A DNA stretch of 64,000 bases from Pseudomonas chlororaphis (GCF_003731765.1 NZ_MOAL01000001.1:434001-498000); one strand, 5' to 3'. Positions 1 to 9,847 are shown, counted from the stretch's first letter. Made by a program: numbers and translations. The notes: generated by a model not told the origin, from the letters alone.

Positions 1-1958
1 CTCTTTTGGTGCTCGCCGGTGCTGGCTCCGGCAAGACCAGCGTGATTACCCGCAAGATTGCCCACCTGATCCAGAACTGCGGTATCCGCGCCCAGTACAT
101 CGTCGCCATGACCTTTACCAACAAGGCCGCGCGGGAGATGAAGGAACGGGTCGGCACCCTGCTCAAGGGTGGAGAAGGCCGTGGCCTGACCGTGTGCACC
201 TTCCACAACCTGGGCCTGAACATCATCCGCAAGGAGCATGTGCGGCTGGGCTACAAGCCGGGCTTCTCGATCTTCGACGAGACCGACGTCAAGGCCTTGA
301 TGACCGACATCATGCAGAAGGAGTACGCAGGCGACGACGGCGTCGACGAGATCAAGAACATGATCGGCGCCTGGAAAAACGACCTGATCCTGCCTGCCGA
401 GGCCCTTGAGGCTGCGCGCAACCCCAAGGAGCAGACCGCCGCCATTGTCTACACCCACTACCAGCGCACGCTCAAGGCGTTCAACGCGGTGGACTTCGAC
501 GACCTGATCCTGCTGCCAGTGAAACTGTTCCAGGACCACGCCGACATCCTGGAAAAGTGGCAGAACAAGGTGCGCTACCTGCTGGTGGACGAATACCAGG
601 ACACCAACGCCAGCCAGTACCTGCTGGTGAAGTTGCTGATCGGCAAGCGCAACCAGTTCACCGTGGTGGGCGACGACGACCAGTCGATCTACGCCTGGCG
701 CGGTGCCCGGCCGGAAAACCTGATGCTGCTCAAGGTCGACTACCCGTCCCTGAAAGTGGTGATGCTGGAGCAGAACTACCGCTCTACCAGCCGCATCCTG
801 CGCTGCGCCAACGTGCTGATTTCCAACAACCCCCACGAATTCGAAAAACAACTGTGGAGCGAGATGGGCCACGGTGACGAGATCCGGGTGATCCGCTGCC
901 GCAACGAAGACGCCGAAGCCGAGCGCGTGGCCATGGAAATCCTCAGCCTGCACTTGCGCACCGACCGCCCCTACAGCGATTTCGCGATCCTCTATCGCGG
1001 CAACTACCAGGCCAAGCTGATCGAGCTGAAGCTGCAGCATCATCAGATTCCCTATCGCCTGTCGGGGGGCAACAGCTTCTTCGGACGTCAGGAAGTGAAA
1101 GACCTGATGGCCTACTTCCGCCTGATCGTGAACCCGGACGACGACAACGCCTTCCTTCGGGTGATCAACGTGCCGCGCCGGGAAATCGGCTCCACAACCC
1201 TGGAAAAACTCGGCAACTACGCCACCGAACGCAAGATTTCGATGTACGCCGCCACCGACGAAATCGGCCTGGGCGAACACCTCGATACGCGCTTCACCGA
1301 TCGCCTGGCGCGCTTCAAGCGCTTTATGGACAAGGTGCGCGAGCAGTGCGCCGGCGAAGACCCGATCAGCGCCCTGCGCAGCATGGTCATGGACATCGAC
1401 TATGAAAACTGGCTGCGCACCAACAGCTCCAGCGACAAGGCCGCGGATTACCGCATGGGCAACGTCTGGTTCCTGATCGAAGCGCTGAAGAACACCCTGG
1501 AAAAAGACGAAGACGGCGAGATGACCGTCGAAGACGCGATCGGCAAGCTGGTGCTGCGCGACATGCTGGAGCGCCAGCAGGAAGAGGAAGACGGTGCCGA
1601 AGGCGTGCAGATGATGACCTTGCACGCGTCCAAGGGCCTGGAATTCCCCTATGTGTTCATCATGGGCATGGAAGAGGAAATCCTCCCGCACCGCTCCAGC
1701 ATCGAAGCCGACACCATCGAGGAAGAACGGCGCCTGGCCTACGTGGGCATTACCCGTGCGCGTCAGACCCTGGCCTTTACCTTTGCGGCCAAGCGCAAGC
1801 AGTACGGGGAAATCATCGACTGCGCGCCCAGCCGTTTTCTCGATGAATTGCCGCCCGACGATTTGGCCTGGGAAGGCACCGACGACACGCCGACCGAGGT
1901 CAAAGCCGTTCGCGGCAACACCGCGCTGGCGGATATACGCGCCATGTTAAAACGCTAG
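1..1958 (+). CDS. rep: ATP-dependent DNA helicase Rep (5' end cut by window)
   Basis: Superfamily 1A 3'-5' DNA helicase that removes proteins ahead of replication forks and helps restart. The first codon is outside the window; reading starts within the segment just before the Walker A motif GAGSGKTS, so about 20 N-terminal residues are missing from the usual ~670. Visible helicase motifs are DEYQDTN (Walker B), GDDDQSIYAWRGA (motif III), a QNYRS segment (motif IV), ASKGLEFP (motif V) and EERRLAYVGITRAR (motif VI). The YxGxxxxFFxRQEVKD-type stretch and overall order fit Rep rather than UvrD. The next gene, xpt, is separated by a REP pair. The TTG at position 6 lies inside the Walker A region and is not the real start. 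Confidence 0.95.
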   Translation, partial: LLVLAGAGSGKTSVITRKIAHLIQNCGIRAQYIVAMTFTNKAAREMKERVGTLLKGGEGRGLTVCTFHNLGLNIIRKEHVRLGYKPGFSIFDETDVKALMTDIMQKEYAGDDGVDEIKNMIGAWKNDLILPAEALEAARNPKEQTAAIVYTHYQRTLKAFNAVDFDDLILLPVKLFQDHADILEKWQNKVRYLLVDEYQDTNASQYLLVKLLIGKRNQFTVVGDDDQSIYAWRGARPENLMLLKVDYPSLKVVMLEQNYRSTSRILRCANVLISNNPHEFEKQLWSEMGHGDEIRVIRCRNEDAEAERVAMEILSLHLRTDRPYSDFAILYRGNYQAKLIELKLQHHQIPYRLSGGNSFFGRQEVKDLMAYFRLIVNPDDDNAFLRVINVPRREIGSTTLEKLGNYATERKISMYAATDEIGLGEHLDTRFTDRLARFKRFMDKVREQCAGEDPISALRSMVMDIDYENWLRTNSSSDKAADYRMGNVWFLIEALKNTLEKDEDGEMTVEDAIGKLVLRDMLERQQEEEDGAEGVQMMTLHASKGLEFPYVFIMGMEEEILPHRSSIEADTIEEERRLAYVGITRARQTLAFTFAAKRKQYGEIIDCAPSRFLDELPPDDLAWEGTDDTPTEVKAVRGNTALADIRAMLKR

Positions 1959-1985
1959 AATTGACTACTTTTTAAACAACCACCC

Positions 1986-2058
1986 CTGTGGAAGCGGGTC
2001 AACCCGCGATGAGGCGCCAAGGCCGCCAGACGCATCGCGGGCAAGCCCGCTCCTACAG
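1986..2058. repeat. REP doublet (inverted pair) between rep and xpt
   Basis: Two head-to-head Pseudomonas REP units: one running GGAAGCGGGTCAACCCGCGA from about 1990, and the opposite one ending CGGGCAAGCCCGCTCCTACA near 2057. Each can fold on itself and the pair can fold as one larger hairpin. This non-coding element fills most of the rep-xpt gap and could stabilise or end the rep transcript; that role is inference. Confidence 0.8.
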
Positions 2059-2076
2059 GAGGCCCTAGCTATTTGA

Positions 2077-2658
<582 letters not shown>

Positions 2659-2676
2659 TCGATGCCCTGTATCAAA

Positions 2677-3055
2677 CCTGTAGGAAACGGCTTGCCGGCG
2701 ATGGCGGCTTCGGATGGAGCGGCAGGCTTGCGGGCCTTATCGCTGGCAAGCCAGCGCCTACAAAAAACCCGTACGCCCCACACCTGTAGGAGCCGGCTTG
2801 CCGGCGATGGCGGTTTCAGACGGAGCGGCGTGCTTGCGCGCCTTATCGCTGGCAAGCCAGCTCCTACAAAAAACCCGTACGCCCCACACCTGTAGGAGCC
2901 GGCTTGCCGGCGATGGCGGTTTCGGATGGGGCGGCAGGCTTGCGGGCCTTATCGCTGGCAAGCCAGTGCCTACAAAAAAACCGTACGCCCCACATCGGTA
3001 GGAGCCGGCTTGCCGGCGATAGCGGTTTCGGATGGAGCGACAGGCTTACCCGGGG
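2677..3055. repeat. Tandem array of REP doublets, 106-bp period
   Basis: Three full 106-bp units begin at 2677, 2783 and 2889; a fourth, partial unit begins at 2995. Each unit has a forward REP (TAGGAGCCGGCTTGCCGGCGAT type), a short central stretch, an inverted REP (ATCGCTGGCAAGCCAG...CCTACA) and a linker with CCGTACGCCCCACA. Copies differ at only a few positions. The fourth copy loses similarity where it runs into the 3' end of the convergent acetyl-CoA hydrolase gene, whose stop codon (3046-3048) lies inside it. Open frames across the array are repeat artefacts. The array separates two convergent genes and may act as a transcription end or gyrase/IHF site, as reported for BIMEs in other bacteria. 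Confidence 0.9.
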
Positions 3056-4980
3056 CTTGCCGCGGTGGTCGCTTGTAACCCGGCGAGCAGCAGGCGCTGG
3101 TACAGATCCTCTTTCAAGCCTTCCGGGTTGGCCAACTGCATCCGCTGCAAATGCTCGGGAAACGCCTGAGGCTCCGGGGCGTCGAGGGCGGCCTTGCCCA
3201 GCTCCAGAATCTCGCTGAGCTTGAACTTGCTCTTCAGCCAGTTCAGCGCCCGCAACAGGTCCCGCTCTTCAGCGCTGAAATCACTGCCCAGCGGATACTC
3301 CGGAAACAACTGAGGATGGCGCGCCTGGATGGCCAGCAGACGCTGCGGGCTGTTGTCGGCAAAACGCGGATCCAGGCGGAAATCCTTCGCCAGCTTGCCA
3401 GCCTTCTGCGCCTGTTCGATCAGGCCGGGCTGGAAGCGTGAATCGCTGATATTGAGCAAGGCCTCAATCACCGCAGCGTCGGTTTTGCCACGCAGGTCGG
3501 CGATGCCGTACTCGGTGACCACAATGTCCCGCAGGTGCCGAGGGATGGTGCAGTGGCCGTATTCCCAGACGATGTTGGAGTTCACCTCGCCGCCCGCTTC
3601 GCGCCAGCTGCGCAGGATCAATATGGAGCGCCCGCCTTCCAGCGCATGGGCCTGGGCAACGAAGTTGTATTGCCCGCCCACGCCGCTGAGCACCCGGCCA
3701 TCTTCCAACTGGTCGGCCACACCGGCGCCCATCAAGGTCATGGTGAATGCACTGTTGATAAAACGCGCATCACGCCGTTGCGCACGCTTGAGCGCTTCCT
3801 CGCCGTACAGCTCGTTGATGTAACTGATGGCGGTCATATTGAAATGCGCCAACTGCTCCTGGGACAGCTCGCGCAAACGCTGATAGAAACTGCGCGGGCC
3901 GAGGAAAAAACCACCGTGCACCGAGACGCCGCCCTGGGCCTGGGACTCGTCCAGGGTCCCGGCGTTGGCCTGTTGTTGCAGCTCCAGCGTCGGGTAGACC
4001 TTGCGCCGCACAATACCCGCGTCGGCCAGTACCAGCAGGCCGTTGACGAACATTTCACTGCAGCCATACAAGCCTTGGGCAAAGGGTTCGACGCCGCCTT
4101 GCGCCTCGATCAACGGCGTCCAATACGAGCTACCCAGGTCCGCCAGCAGCGCCTGATACCCCGGGTTGTCGGCCTGTCGCGCCAGCAATGCTGCAGTCAG
4201 CCCGTCGCCCATGGAGCCGATGCCAATCTGCAAGGTCCCGCCATCGCGGACCAGGGTGCTGGCATGCAGGCCAATGCAATGATCCTGCAGCCCCACCGGC
4301 ATGTTGGGCGTGGAAAACAACGTTCGCTGCTCGTCCTCGTCCAGCAGCAGGTCGAACGCCTTGGCCTCGATTTCAGCATCGCCCGGCATGTAAGGCAGCC
4401 CTGAGTGAACCTGCCCCAGCATCAGGATGGTTTCACCGGCGGCCCGGCGCTTGGCGATCATCGGCAGCAGGTCGAGGGTGATGTCCGGGTTGCAGCTCAG
4501 GCTCAGGCGCTGCGGGTCCTGGGGGTCGCGGGCAAGTAACTGGGCCACCAGGTTCAGGCCCGCCGCATTGATGTCCCGGGCAGCGTGGCTGTAGTTGCTG
4601 CTGACGTAGTCCTCCTGCGCCGAGCGGCTGTGCAACAAGCTGCCGGGCTGCATGAAGAACTGTTGGACATGGACGTTCGCGGGGAGGCTGTCGCGGCGCA
4701 GGTCGGCGAGGAAATCCAGCTCGGGGTAGTCGCCAAACACCCGCTCGATAAAGGGCTCAAGGAAGCGTCGCTGCAAGCCGTCGCCCAAGGGTGGGCGCCC
4801 CAGGCACAACGCGGTGTAGATGGTCAGCTGGCGCTCGGGCAACTGGGCAATGCGTTGATACAAGGCATTGGCAAAACCATTGGGTTTGCCCAATCCCAGG
4901 GGCATGCCCAAGTGAATGTGCGCCGGCAGCCGCGCCAGCACTTCATCAACCGCATGCTCGATAGAACAGGACTGCAGCAT
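3046..4980 (-). CDS. Acetyl-CoA hydrolase/transferase family protein
   Basis: Coenzyme A transferase-fold enzyme expected to act on acetyl-CoA or another short acyl-CoA, either hydrolysing it or moving CoA to a carboxylate. Family blocks visible are GIGSMGDGLTAALLARQ mid-protein, GVGGQYNFVAQAHALEGGRS, and NIVWEYGHCTIPRHLRDIVVTEYG-type C-terminal sequence that contains the conserved region of the acetyl-CoA hydrolase C-terminal domain. Start chosen at ATG 4980 because AGGAGGG lies five bases upstream; a longer frame to 5073 has no ribosome site and unrelated sequence. The product is 644 residues, longer than the ~500-residue Ach1/Cat1 proteins and like the long Pseudomonas form. True substrate cannot be read from sequence. 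Confidence 0.82.
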   Translation of the reverse strand: MLQSCSIEHAVDEVLARLPAHIHLGMPLGLGKPNGFANALYQRIAQLPERQLTIYTALCLGRPPLGDGLQRRFLEPFIERVFGDYPELDFLADLRRDSLPANVHVQQFFMQPGSLLHSRSAQEDYVSSNYSHAARDINAAGLNLVAQLLARDPQDPQRLSLSCNPDITLDLLPMIAKRRAAGETILMLGQVHSGLPYMPGDAEIEAKAFDLLLDEDEQRTLFSTPNMPVGLQDHCIGLHASTLVRDGGTLQIGIGSMGDGLTAALLARQADNPGYQALLADLGSSYWTPLIEAQGGVEPFAQGLYGCSEMFVNGLLVLADAGIVRRKVYPTLELQQQANAGTLDESQAQGGVSVHGGFFLGPRSFYQRLRELSQEQLAHFNMTAISYINELYGEEALKRAQRRDARFINSAFTMTLMGAGVADQLEDGRVLSGVGGQYNFVAQAHALEGGRSILILRSWREAGGEVNSNIVWEYGHCTIPRHLRDIVVTEYGIADLRGKTDAAVIEALLNISDSRFQPGLIEQAQKAGKLAKDFRLDPRFADNSPQRLLAIQARHPQLFPEYPLGSDFSAEERDLLRALNWLKSKFKLSEILELGKAALDAPEPQAFPEHLQRMQLANPEGLKEDLYQRLLLAGLQATTAASPG

Positions 4981-5073
4981 CTGACCCTCCTGGGACCTTC
5001 CATGAATTGAGGTTGGACCGAGCTTGCCGGGACTTTGCTGCATTGAACAGCCGGGAGGCCAAATCCCAGGCAC

Positions 5074-5100
5074 AAAAAAGCCGCTCGCAAGCGGCTTTTT
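5074..5100 (-). terminator. Rho-independent terminator of cycB
   Basis: Perfect stem AAAAAGCCGCT / AGCGGCTTTTT with a CGCA loop and A/T runs on both sides. It sits 16 bases past the cycB stop, on the minus strand, and before the acetyl-CoA hydrolase gene, so it should separate the two transcripts. Confidence 0.85.
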
Positions 5101-5116
5101 CGCGAGAAATGGCGGC

Positions 5117-5542
5117 TTATTTCAGGCCGGACATTTTCTGGATGGCGCCTTTGAGCTCATCGTCGGAGCAATCGGCGCAGGTGCCTTTCGGCGGCATGGC
5201 GTTGATGCCGGTGATGGCCTTGGCCAGGATGCCGTCGAGGCCGCCCTGGTGATCGGCGCGCTCTTTCCAGGCTGCGGTGTCGCCGATTTTCGGCGCGCCC
5301 AACAGGCCGGTGCTGTGGCAGGCATTACAGTGCTTGGCAACGACCTCGTCCGGGGTCTTGGCACCACCGCCACCAACGCTGGCGGCCACTTCCATGCCCT
5401 TGCATTCCTGCCCCTGGACACAGACTTGGCCGACCGGTTCAAGGCGCTTGGCAATGTCGTCATTGGTCGCAGCTTGAGCGCTGACTGCCCATAGGGCCAA
5501 TACGGTTGCTGGTGCGGCCAGCATTTTCATAATTAGGTTCAC
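5117..5542 (-). CDS. cycB: Cytochrome c5 family protein
   Basis: Small periplasmic class I c-type cytochrome that carries electrons. The 141-residue precursor has a signal peptide (hydrophobic stretch then VSAQA cleavage) and one haem site CNACH at about residues 71-75. The sixth ligand is probably the Met of AMPPKG, followed by a CADCSDDEL segment with a Cys pair typical of cytochrome c5. The linker before the haem domain carries two more Cys (VCVQGQECKG). Start GTG 5542 has GAGGG upstream; the downstream ATG at 5530 has no ribosome site. I recall a cytochrome c5 gene next to pauR in P. aeruginosa (PA5300, cycB). Confidence 0.85.
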   Translation of the reverse strand: MNLIMKMLAAPATVLALWAVSAQAATNDDIAKRLEPVGQVCVQGQECKGMEVAASVGGGGAKTPDEVVAKHCNACHSTGLLGAPKIGDTAAWKERADHQGGLDGILAKAITGINAMPPKGTCADCSDDELKGAIQKMSGLK

Positions 5543-5601
5543 GCGTACACCCTCAATGGTGGCTAGTCACGCCCGCGGCCACGGTTTCGCAGGCGGGCGC
5601 A

Positions 5602-5607
5602 AGTATA
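5602..5607 (-). promoter_or_regulatory. Possible -10 box of cycB
   Basis: TATACT on the minus strand, about 60 bases upstream of the cycB GTG. The -35 position holds only a weak TTTCAG at 17 bases spacing. A GC-rich inverted repeat (CGCCCGC / GCGGGCG, 5570-5599) lies in the expected leader. Assignment is tentative. Confidence 0.35.
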
Positions 5608-5712
5608 ACGGTTAGCCCGCCACACTGAAACAACCCTATAGTCGAAGGGGTCTTCAAGCGAGCGAGGTGGCGATCCGGGCGCTGCTGCAAACCGTGCAGA
5701 ACGCCTCTTCTA

Positions 5713-6261
5713 TTAGAAATTCGCCGGTGTAGCTGCGCTGATTAGTCGCGCCGGAGCATCGAAAGGATTACGAAAACGGTGCGGCTTCGTACTTTCAAAG
5801 TAGTAGCTATCGCCGGCTTCGAGGATAAATGTTTCCAGCCCGACCACCAGTTCCAGGCGGCCCTCGACGAGGATGCCGGTTTCCTCACCCTCATGGGTAA
5901 GCATCTCTTCGCCGGTGTCGGCGCCTGGCGGGTAAACCTCATTGAGGAACGCGATGGCCCGGCTCGGGTGGGCGCGGCCGACCAGTTTCATGGTCACGGC
6001 GCCGTCGGAGATGTCGATCAGCTCGTTGGCTTTGTAGACGATCTGGGTCGGCTTTTCCTGGAGGATTTCCTCGGAAAAGAACTCGACCATGGACATGGGA
6101 ATGCCGCCAAGAACCTTTCTCAACGAACTGATCGAAGGGCTGACACTGTTTTTCTCGATCATTGAAATGGTGCTGTTGGTGACGCCCGCACGTTTAGCGA
6201 GCTCACGCTGGGAGAGACCTTTCAGTTTACGGATGGATTGCAGTCGTTCACCGACGTCCAA
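5713..6261 (-). CDS. pauR: PauR-like polyamine-responsive repressor (XRE-cupin)
   Basis: Transcriptional repressor of polyamine catabolism genes in Pseudomonas (homologue of E. coli PuuR). The 182-residue protein has an N-terminal XRE helix-turn-helix at residues ~6-60 (SQRELAKRAGVTNSTISMIE) and a C-terminal cupin_2 domain at ~110-178 (EGEETGILVEGRLELV, GDSYYFESTKPHRF), the likely ligand-sensing barrel. The start is TTG 6261, supported by AGGAG nine to ten bases upstream; no ATG/GTG in frame lies near the domain edge. It lies next to the dad operon and within 13 kb of two likely polyamine-degradation genes (10353-11666 and 16925-18418), its expected targets. A GTTGTAA...TTACAAC inverted repeat (6291-6336) upstream could be autoregulatory; that is a guess. 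Confidence 0.85.
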   Translation of the reverse strand: MDVGERLQSIRKLKGLSQRELAKRAGVTNSTISMIEKNSVSPSISSLRKVLGGIPMSMVEFFSEEILQEKPTQIVYKANELIDISDGAVTMKLVGRAHPSRAIAFLNEVYPPGADTGEEMLTHEGEETGILVEGRLELVVGLETFILEAGDSYYFESTKPHRFRNPFDAPARLISAATPANF

Positions 6262-6390
6262 TGCGGCAGTCTCCTAGGGGATCAGGCGTTGTTGTAATTG
6301 AGCGTCATCATGGCGACAGCGTTCAGTATTTACAACACTTGGGGCCCAATCCCATTGCGCAAGGCGACTTTCGGTAAAACCCCCGGCGCA

Positions 6391-7464
6391 TCAGCTCCCG
6401 GAGTAGATCAGCGGCACCCGGCGCAGGTTGCAGAAGATTTGATAAGGGATGCTTTGCGCGGCCTGCGCCACGTCGCTGGCCAGGATGTTCTTGCCCCACA
6501 ACTCCACGGTCGAACCGAGTCCAGCCTGGGGCACATCGGTGAGGTCGACACACAGCATGTCCATCGACACCCGTCCCAGCAACTGGCTGCGCTGCCCGGC
6601 CACCAGCACCGGTGTGCCGGTGGGTGCGTGCCGTGGATAGCCATCGGCATAACCCAGGGCAACCACGCCGATGCGGCTGGGCCGCTGGGTGACGAACCGG
6701 GCGCCGTAACCCACCGGCTCGCCGGCCGGCAGTTCACGCACGCAGATGACTTTGGATTCCAGGGTCATGACCGGCTGCAGGCGCGCGGCCTGGGCATTGG
6801 CTTCCTCGAACGGCGTGGCGCCGTAGAGCATGATCCCGGGGCGCACCCAGTCGCTCGGCACAGTGGGCCAACCCAGCACGGCCGGCGAGTTGCGCAGGCT
6901 GACCTCGGCACCCAGCCCCTGGCGCGCGGCTTCGAACACCGCCACCTGCTCGGCACTGCGCGGGCATTCCAGTTCGTCGGCCCGGGCGAAGTGACTCATG
7001 AGTACGATCTTCGCCACCTTGCCGCTGGCCTGCAGGCGCTGGTAAGCCGCCGCGTAATCCTTGGGGTGCAGACCAACACGGTGCATGCCCGAGTCGAGCT
7101 TGAGCCAGACCGTCAGCGGCTTGGCCACGCGGGCCTGCTCGATGGCTTCCAGCTGCCACAGCGAATGCACCACGAACCAGAAATCATGCTCGACGATCAG
7201 CGCCAGTTCATCGGCCTCGAAAAACCCTTCCAGCAACAGCACCGGCGCCTTGATCCCGGCCGCCCGCAACTCCAGGGCTTCTTCGATGCAGGCCACGGCA
7301 AAACCGTCGGCCTCAGCTTCCAGGGCCTGGGCGCAGCGTACCGCGCCATGGCCGTAGGCGTCGGCCTTGATCACCGCAAGGGCGCGCGCGCCCGAGAGTT
7401 CACGGGCCAGTTGGTAGTTGTGACGCAGGGCTTGAAGGTCGATCAGGGCACGAGCAGGACGCAT
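6391..7464 (-). CDS. dadX: Catabolic alanine racemase DadX
   Basis: PLP enzyme that interconverts L- and D-alanine; here it feeds D-alanine to DadA during L-alanine catabolism. The 357-residue protein has the PLP lysine K33 in [11 protein letters not shown] and the second catalytic base Y253 in PVGYGARF. It is the last gene of the minus-strand run dadA-ridA-dadX, 86 bases after the RidA-like gene. Linkage to dadA and dadR identifies it as the catabolic DadX rather than the biosynthetic Alr. The start ATG 7464 has only a weak purine-rich site upstream. Expression is expected to be induced by alanine through DadR, known in P. aeruginosa. Confidence 0.93.
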   Translation of the reverse strand: MRPARALIDLQALRHNYQLARELSGARALAVIKADAYGHGAVRCAQALEAEADGFAVACIEEALELRAAGIKAPVLLLEGFFEADELALIVEHDFWFVVHSLWQLEAIEQARVAKPLTVWLKLDSGMHRVGLHPKDYAAAYQRLQASGKVAKIVLMSHFARADELECPRSAEQVAVFEAARQGLGAEVSLRNSPAVLGWPTVPSDWVRPGIMLYGATPFEEANAQAARLQPVMTLESKVICVRELPAGEPVGYGARFVTQRPSRIGVVALGYADGYPRHAPTGTPVLVAGQRSQLLGRVSMDMLCVDLTDVPQAGLGSTVELWGKNILASDVAQAAQSIPYQIFCNLRRVPLIYSGS

Positions 7465-7550
7465 GGCGGCAGACTTCTAGGCGGTCGTGGGGAAGAAAAA
7501 CCGGCACTGGACGATGGCATCAACCGTCGCCAGCACCGAGAGAGGGACAG

Positions 7551-7904
7551 TTAAGGCAGGGCAGCCACTATCGATATTTCAACGAGGATTTCCGGCTCGC
7601 AGAGCTTGGCTTCGACGGCAGCCCGGGCCGGGGCCACGCCTTTTGGCAACCACTGGTCCCAGACACTGTTCATGCCTTCGAAGTGCGCATCGATGTCTTT
7701 CAGGTAGATGGTCGCCGACAGCAGCTTGCTCTTGTCGGTGCCGGCCAGGTCCAGCAAACGCTCGATATTGGCGAGGGTTTCCCGGGTCTGTTGCTCGACC
7801 CCGGCCTGCAGGTCGTCACCGACTTGTCCGGCCAGGTACACGGTACCGCTGTGAACAACAATCTGGCTCATGCGCTCATTGGTGAGCTGGCGCTGGATTG
7901 ACAT
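7551..7904 (-). CDS. RidA family protein of the dad operon
   Basis: Member of the YjgF/YER057c/UK114 (Rid) family, 117 residues. Family members hydrolyse reactive enamine/imine intermediates to keto acids and ammonia. DadA makes 2-iminopropionate from D-alanine, so an imine hydrolase in the operon makes biochemical sense (inference). Start ATG 7904 is set by CAGGAG upstream; a longer frame to 7958 lies inside dadA coding and lacks a site. The first 29 bases overlap the dadA 3' end in another frame, so translation is probably coupled. The Arg-rich block [12 protein letters not shown] matches the active-site arginine position; the last residues ([13 protein letters not shown]) differ from canonical Rid[11 protein letters not shown] second, canonical RidA is at 33981. 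Confidence 0.9.
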   Translation of the reverse strand: MSIQRQLTNERMSQIVVHSGTVYLAGQVGDDLQAGVEQQTRETLANIERLLDLAGTDKSKLLSATIYLKDIDAHFEGMNSVWDQWLPKGVAPARAAVEAKLCEPEILVEISIVAALP

Positions 7905-9177
7905 GTTTAGCTGACTCCTGAGGGTTACCGTAACGAGAAATATCCAGGCCTTCGGCACTGATCTGCGGCTTTTTCTTGGCCATCAAATCAGCCAGCAAGC
8001 GACCGGAGCCGCATGCCATGGTCCAGCCAAGGGTGCCGTGGCCTGTGTTCAAGAAGAGGTTGCGCAACGGCGTGGCTCCGACAATCGGGGTGCCGTCCGG
8101 CGTGGTCGGCCGCAGCCCGGTCCAGAAACTGGCCTGCGCAAGATCACCGCCGCGAGGATAGAGATCGTTGACGATCATCTCCAGGGTTTCCCGCCGGCGC
8201 GGGTTCAACGACAGGTCGAAACCGGCGATTTCGGCCATGCCGCCAACGCGGATGCGGTTGTCAAAACGGGTGATGGCGACCTTGTAGGTCTCATCGAGAA
8301 TGGTCGAGGTCGGGGCCATCGCCGGGTCGGTGATCGGCACGGTCAGGGAGTAACCCTTGAGCGGATACACCGGGGCGCGGATGCCCAACGGCTTGAGCAG
8401 TTGCGGCGAGTAGCTGCCCAGGGCCAGCACGTAGCGGTCGGCGGTTTCCAGCTTGCCGTCGATCCACACACCATTGATGCGGTCACCGGCGAAGTCGAGG
8501 CGCTGGATGTCCTGGCCGAAACGGAACTCAACCCCCAGCTTGCTGGCCATGTCCGCCAGGCGTGTGGTGAACATCTGGCAATCGCCGGTCTGGTCGTTGG
8601 GCAGGCGCAGGGCACCGGCGAGGATGTCGGTGACGTTGGCCAGGGCCGGTTCCACCCGGGCGATACCGGCGCGGTCCAGTAACTCGAACGGCACACCCGA
8701 CTCCTTGAGCACGGCGATGTCCTTCGCCGCGCCGTCGAGTTGCGCCTGGGTGCGGAACAGTTGGGTGGTGCCCAGGCTGCGGCCCTCATAGGCAATGCCG
8801 GTTTCGGCCCGCAGTTCGTCGAGGCAGTCGCGGCTGTACTCGGACAGACGCACCATGCGCTCCTTGTTCACCGCGTAGCGGCTGGCAGTGCAGTTGCGCA
8901 GCATCTGCGCCATCCACAGGTACTGGTCGATGTTGGCCGTGGCCTTGATCGCCAGGGGCGCGTGGCGCTGCAGCAGCCACTTGATGGCCTTGAGCGGCAC
9001 GCCCGGTGCGGCCCAGGGCGAGGCATAGCCCGGCGAGACCTGGCCGGCATTGGCGAAGCTGGTTTCCATGGCGGCGGCCGGCTGGCGGTCCACCACCGTC
9101 ACTTCAAAACCGGCACGGGCCAGATAGTAGGCACTGGTGGTACCGATAACGCCGCTGCCCAAGACCAGAACGCGCAT
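7876..9177 (-). CDS. dadA: D-amino acid dehydrogenase small subunit DadA
   Basis: Membrane-associated FAD enzyme that oxidises D-alanine and other D-amino acids to keto acids and ammonia, passing electrons to the respiratory chain. The 433-residue protein begins with the dinucleotide-binding fold [20 protein letters not shown], followed by VTVVDRQP, and ends with the FAD C-terminal block [16 protein letters not shown]. Of three clustered ATGs (9192, 9183, 9177), the last is chosen: GAGGG lies eight bases before it and the length then matches known DadA. It is the first gene of dadA-ridA-dadX and is transcribed divergently from dadR. Confidence 0.95.
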   Translation of the reverse strand: MRVLVLGSGVIGTTSAYYLARAGFEVTVVDRQPAAAMETSFANAGQVSPGYASPWAAPGVPLKAIKWLLQRHAPLAIKATANIDQYLWMAQMLRNCTASRYAVNKERMVRLSEYSRDCLDELRAETGIAYEGRSLGTTQLFRTQAQLDGAAKDIAVLKESGVPFELLDRAGIARVEPALANVTDILAGALRLPNDQTGDCQMFTTRLADMASKLGVEFRFGQDIQRLDFAGDRINGVWIDGKLETADRYVLALGSYSPQLLKPLGIRAPVYPLKGYSLTVPITDPAMAPTSTILDETYKVAITRFDNRIRVGGMAEIAGFDLSLNPRRRETLEMIVNDLYPRGGDLAQASFWTGLRPTTPDGTPIVGATPLRNLFLNTGHGTLGWTMACGSGRLLADLMAKKKPQISAEGLDISRYGNPQESAKHVNPAPAHQ

Positions 9178-9255
9178 TTTCATATCCCTCATCGCGGCGA
9201 ACCGCTGACGTTTGTAATTCAGAGCGAAGTTGGGCGCAGTGTAAAAAACATTAGC

Positions 9256-9301
9256 CAGTGAATTTCACTGTATAAGTGCCTATCTTTGGCGAGAATTCTC
9301 G
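9256..9301. promoter_or_regulatory. Paired dyads in the dadA-dadR divergent promoter
   Basis: Two perfect palindromes lie between the divergent genes: CAGTGAATTTCACTG (9256-9270, odd centre) and CGAGAATTCTCG (9290-9301), with centres about 32 bases, or three helix turns, apart. Lrp-family regulators bind several phased dyads, so these are natural DadR operator candidates. The family behaviour is known; the assignment is inference. Confidence 0.5.
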
Positions 9302-9333
9302 GCAATAACGCTTTTCACGGAGGGGCATCCACT

Positions 9334-9822
9334 ATGCGAACCAACCATCAGACCCGTCGTGCTCTGGACAAGATAGACCGCAATATCCTGCGAATACTGC
9401 AAGCCGACGGGCGTATCTCCTTCACCGAACTGGGGGAGCGGGTGGGGCTGTCGACCACGCCATGCACCGAGCGCGTCCGGCGCCTGGAGCGCGAAGGCAT
9501 CATCATGGGCTACAACGCCCGGCTCAACCCACAACACCTCAAGGGCAGCCTGCTGGTGTTCGTCGAAATCAGCCTGGACTACAAGTCCGGGGACACCTTC
9601 GAGGAATTTCGCCGGGCCGTGCTCAAGCTGCCCCATGTGCTGGAGTGCCACTTGGTGTCCGGAGATTTCGATTACCTGGTCAAGGCGCGGATTTCCGAGA
9701 TGGCCTCGTACCGCAAGCTGCTGGGGGACATCCTGCTCAAGCTGCCCCATGTGCGCGAATCCAAGAGCTACATCGTGATGGAAGAAGTGAAGGAGAGCCT
9801 GAGCCTGCCGATTCCGGATTGA
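9334..9822 (+). CDS. dadR: Lrp/AsnC regulator DadR
   Basis: Activator of the dad operon in response to alanine, known in P. aeruginosa (also named Lrp). The 162-residue protein has an N-terminal winged HTH (LDKIDRNILRILQADGRISFTELGERVGLSTTPCTERVRRLE, in pieces about residues 12-52) and a C-terminal RAM/AsnC ligand-binding domain at ~70-150. Start ATG 9334 is supported by GGAGGGG at 9319-9325; the longer frame beginning at 9286 would include the promoter dyads and lacks a site. It is transcribed away from dadA, sharing a 156-base control region. Confidence 0.92.
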   Translation: MRTNHQTRRALDKIDRNILRILQADGRISFTELGERVGLSTTPCTERVRRLEREGIIMGYNARLNPQHLKGSLLVFVEISLDYKSGDTFEEFRRAVLKLPHVLECHLVSGDFDYLVKARISEMASYRKLLGDILLKLPHVRESKSYIVMEEVKESLSLPIPD

Positions 9823-9847
9823 TTCCGGTCGCAGTGCCCCGCCAATG

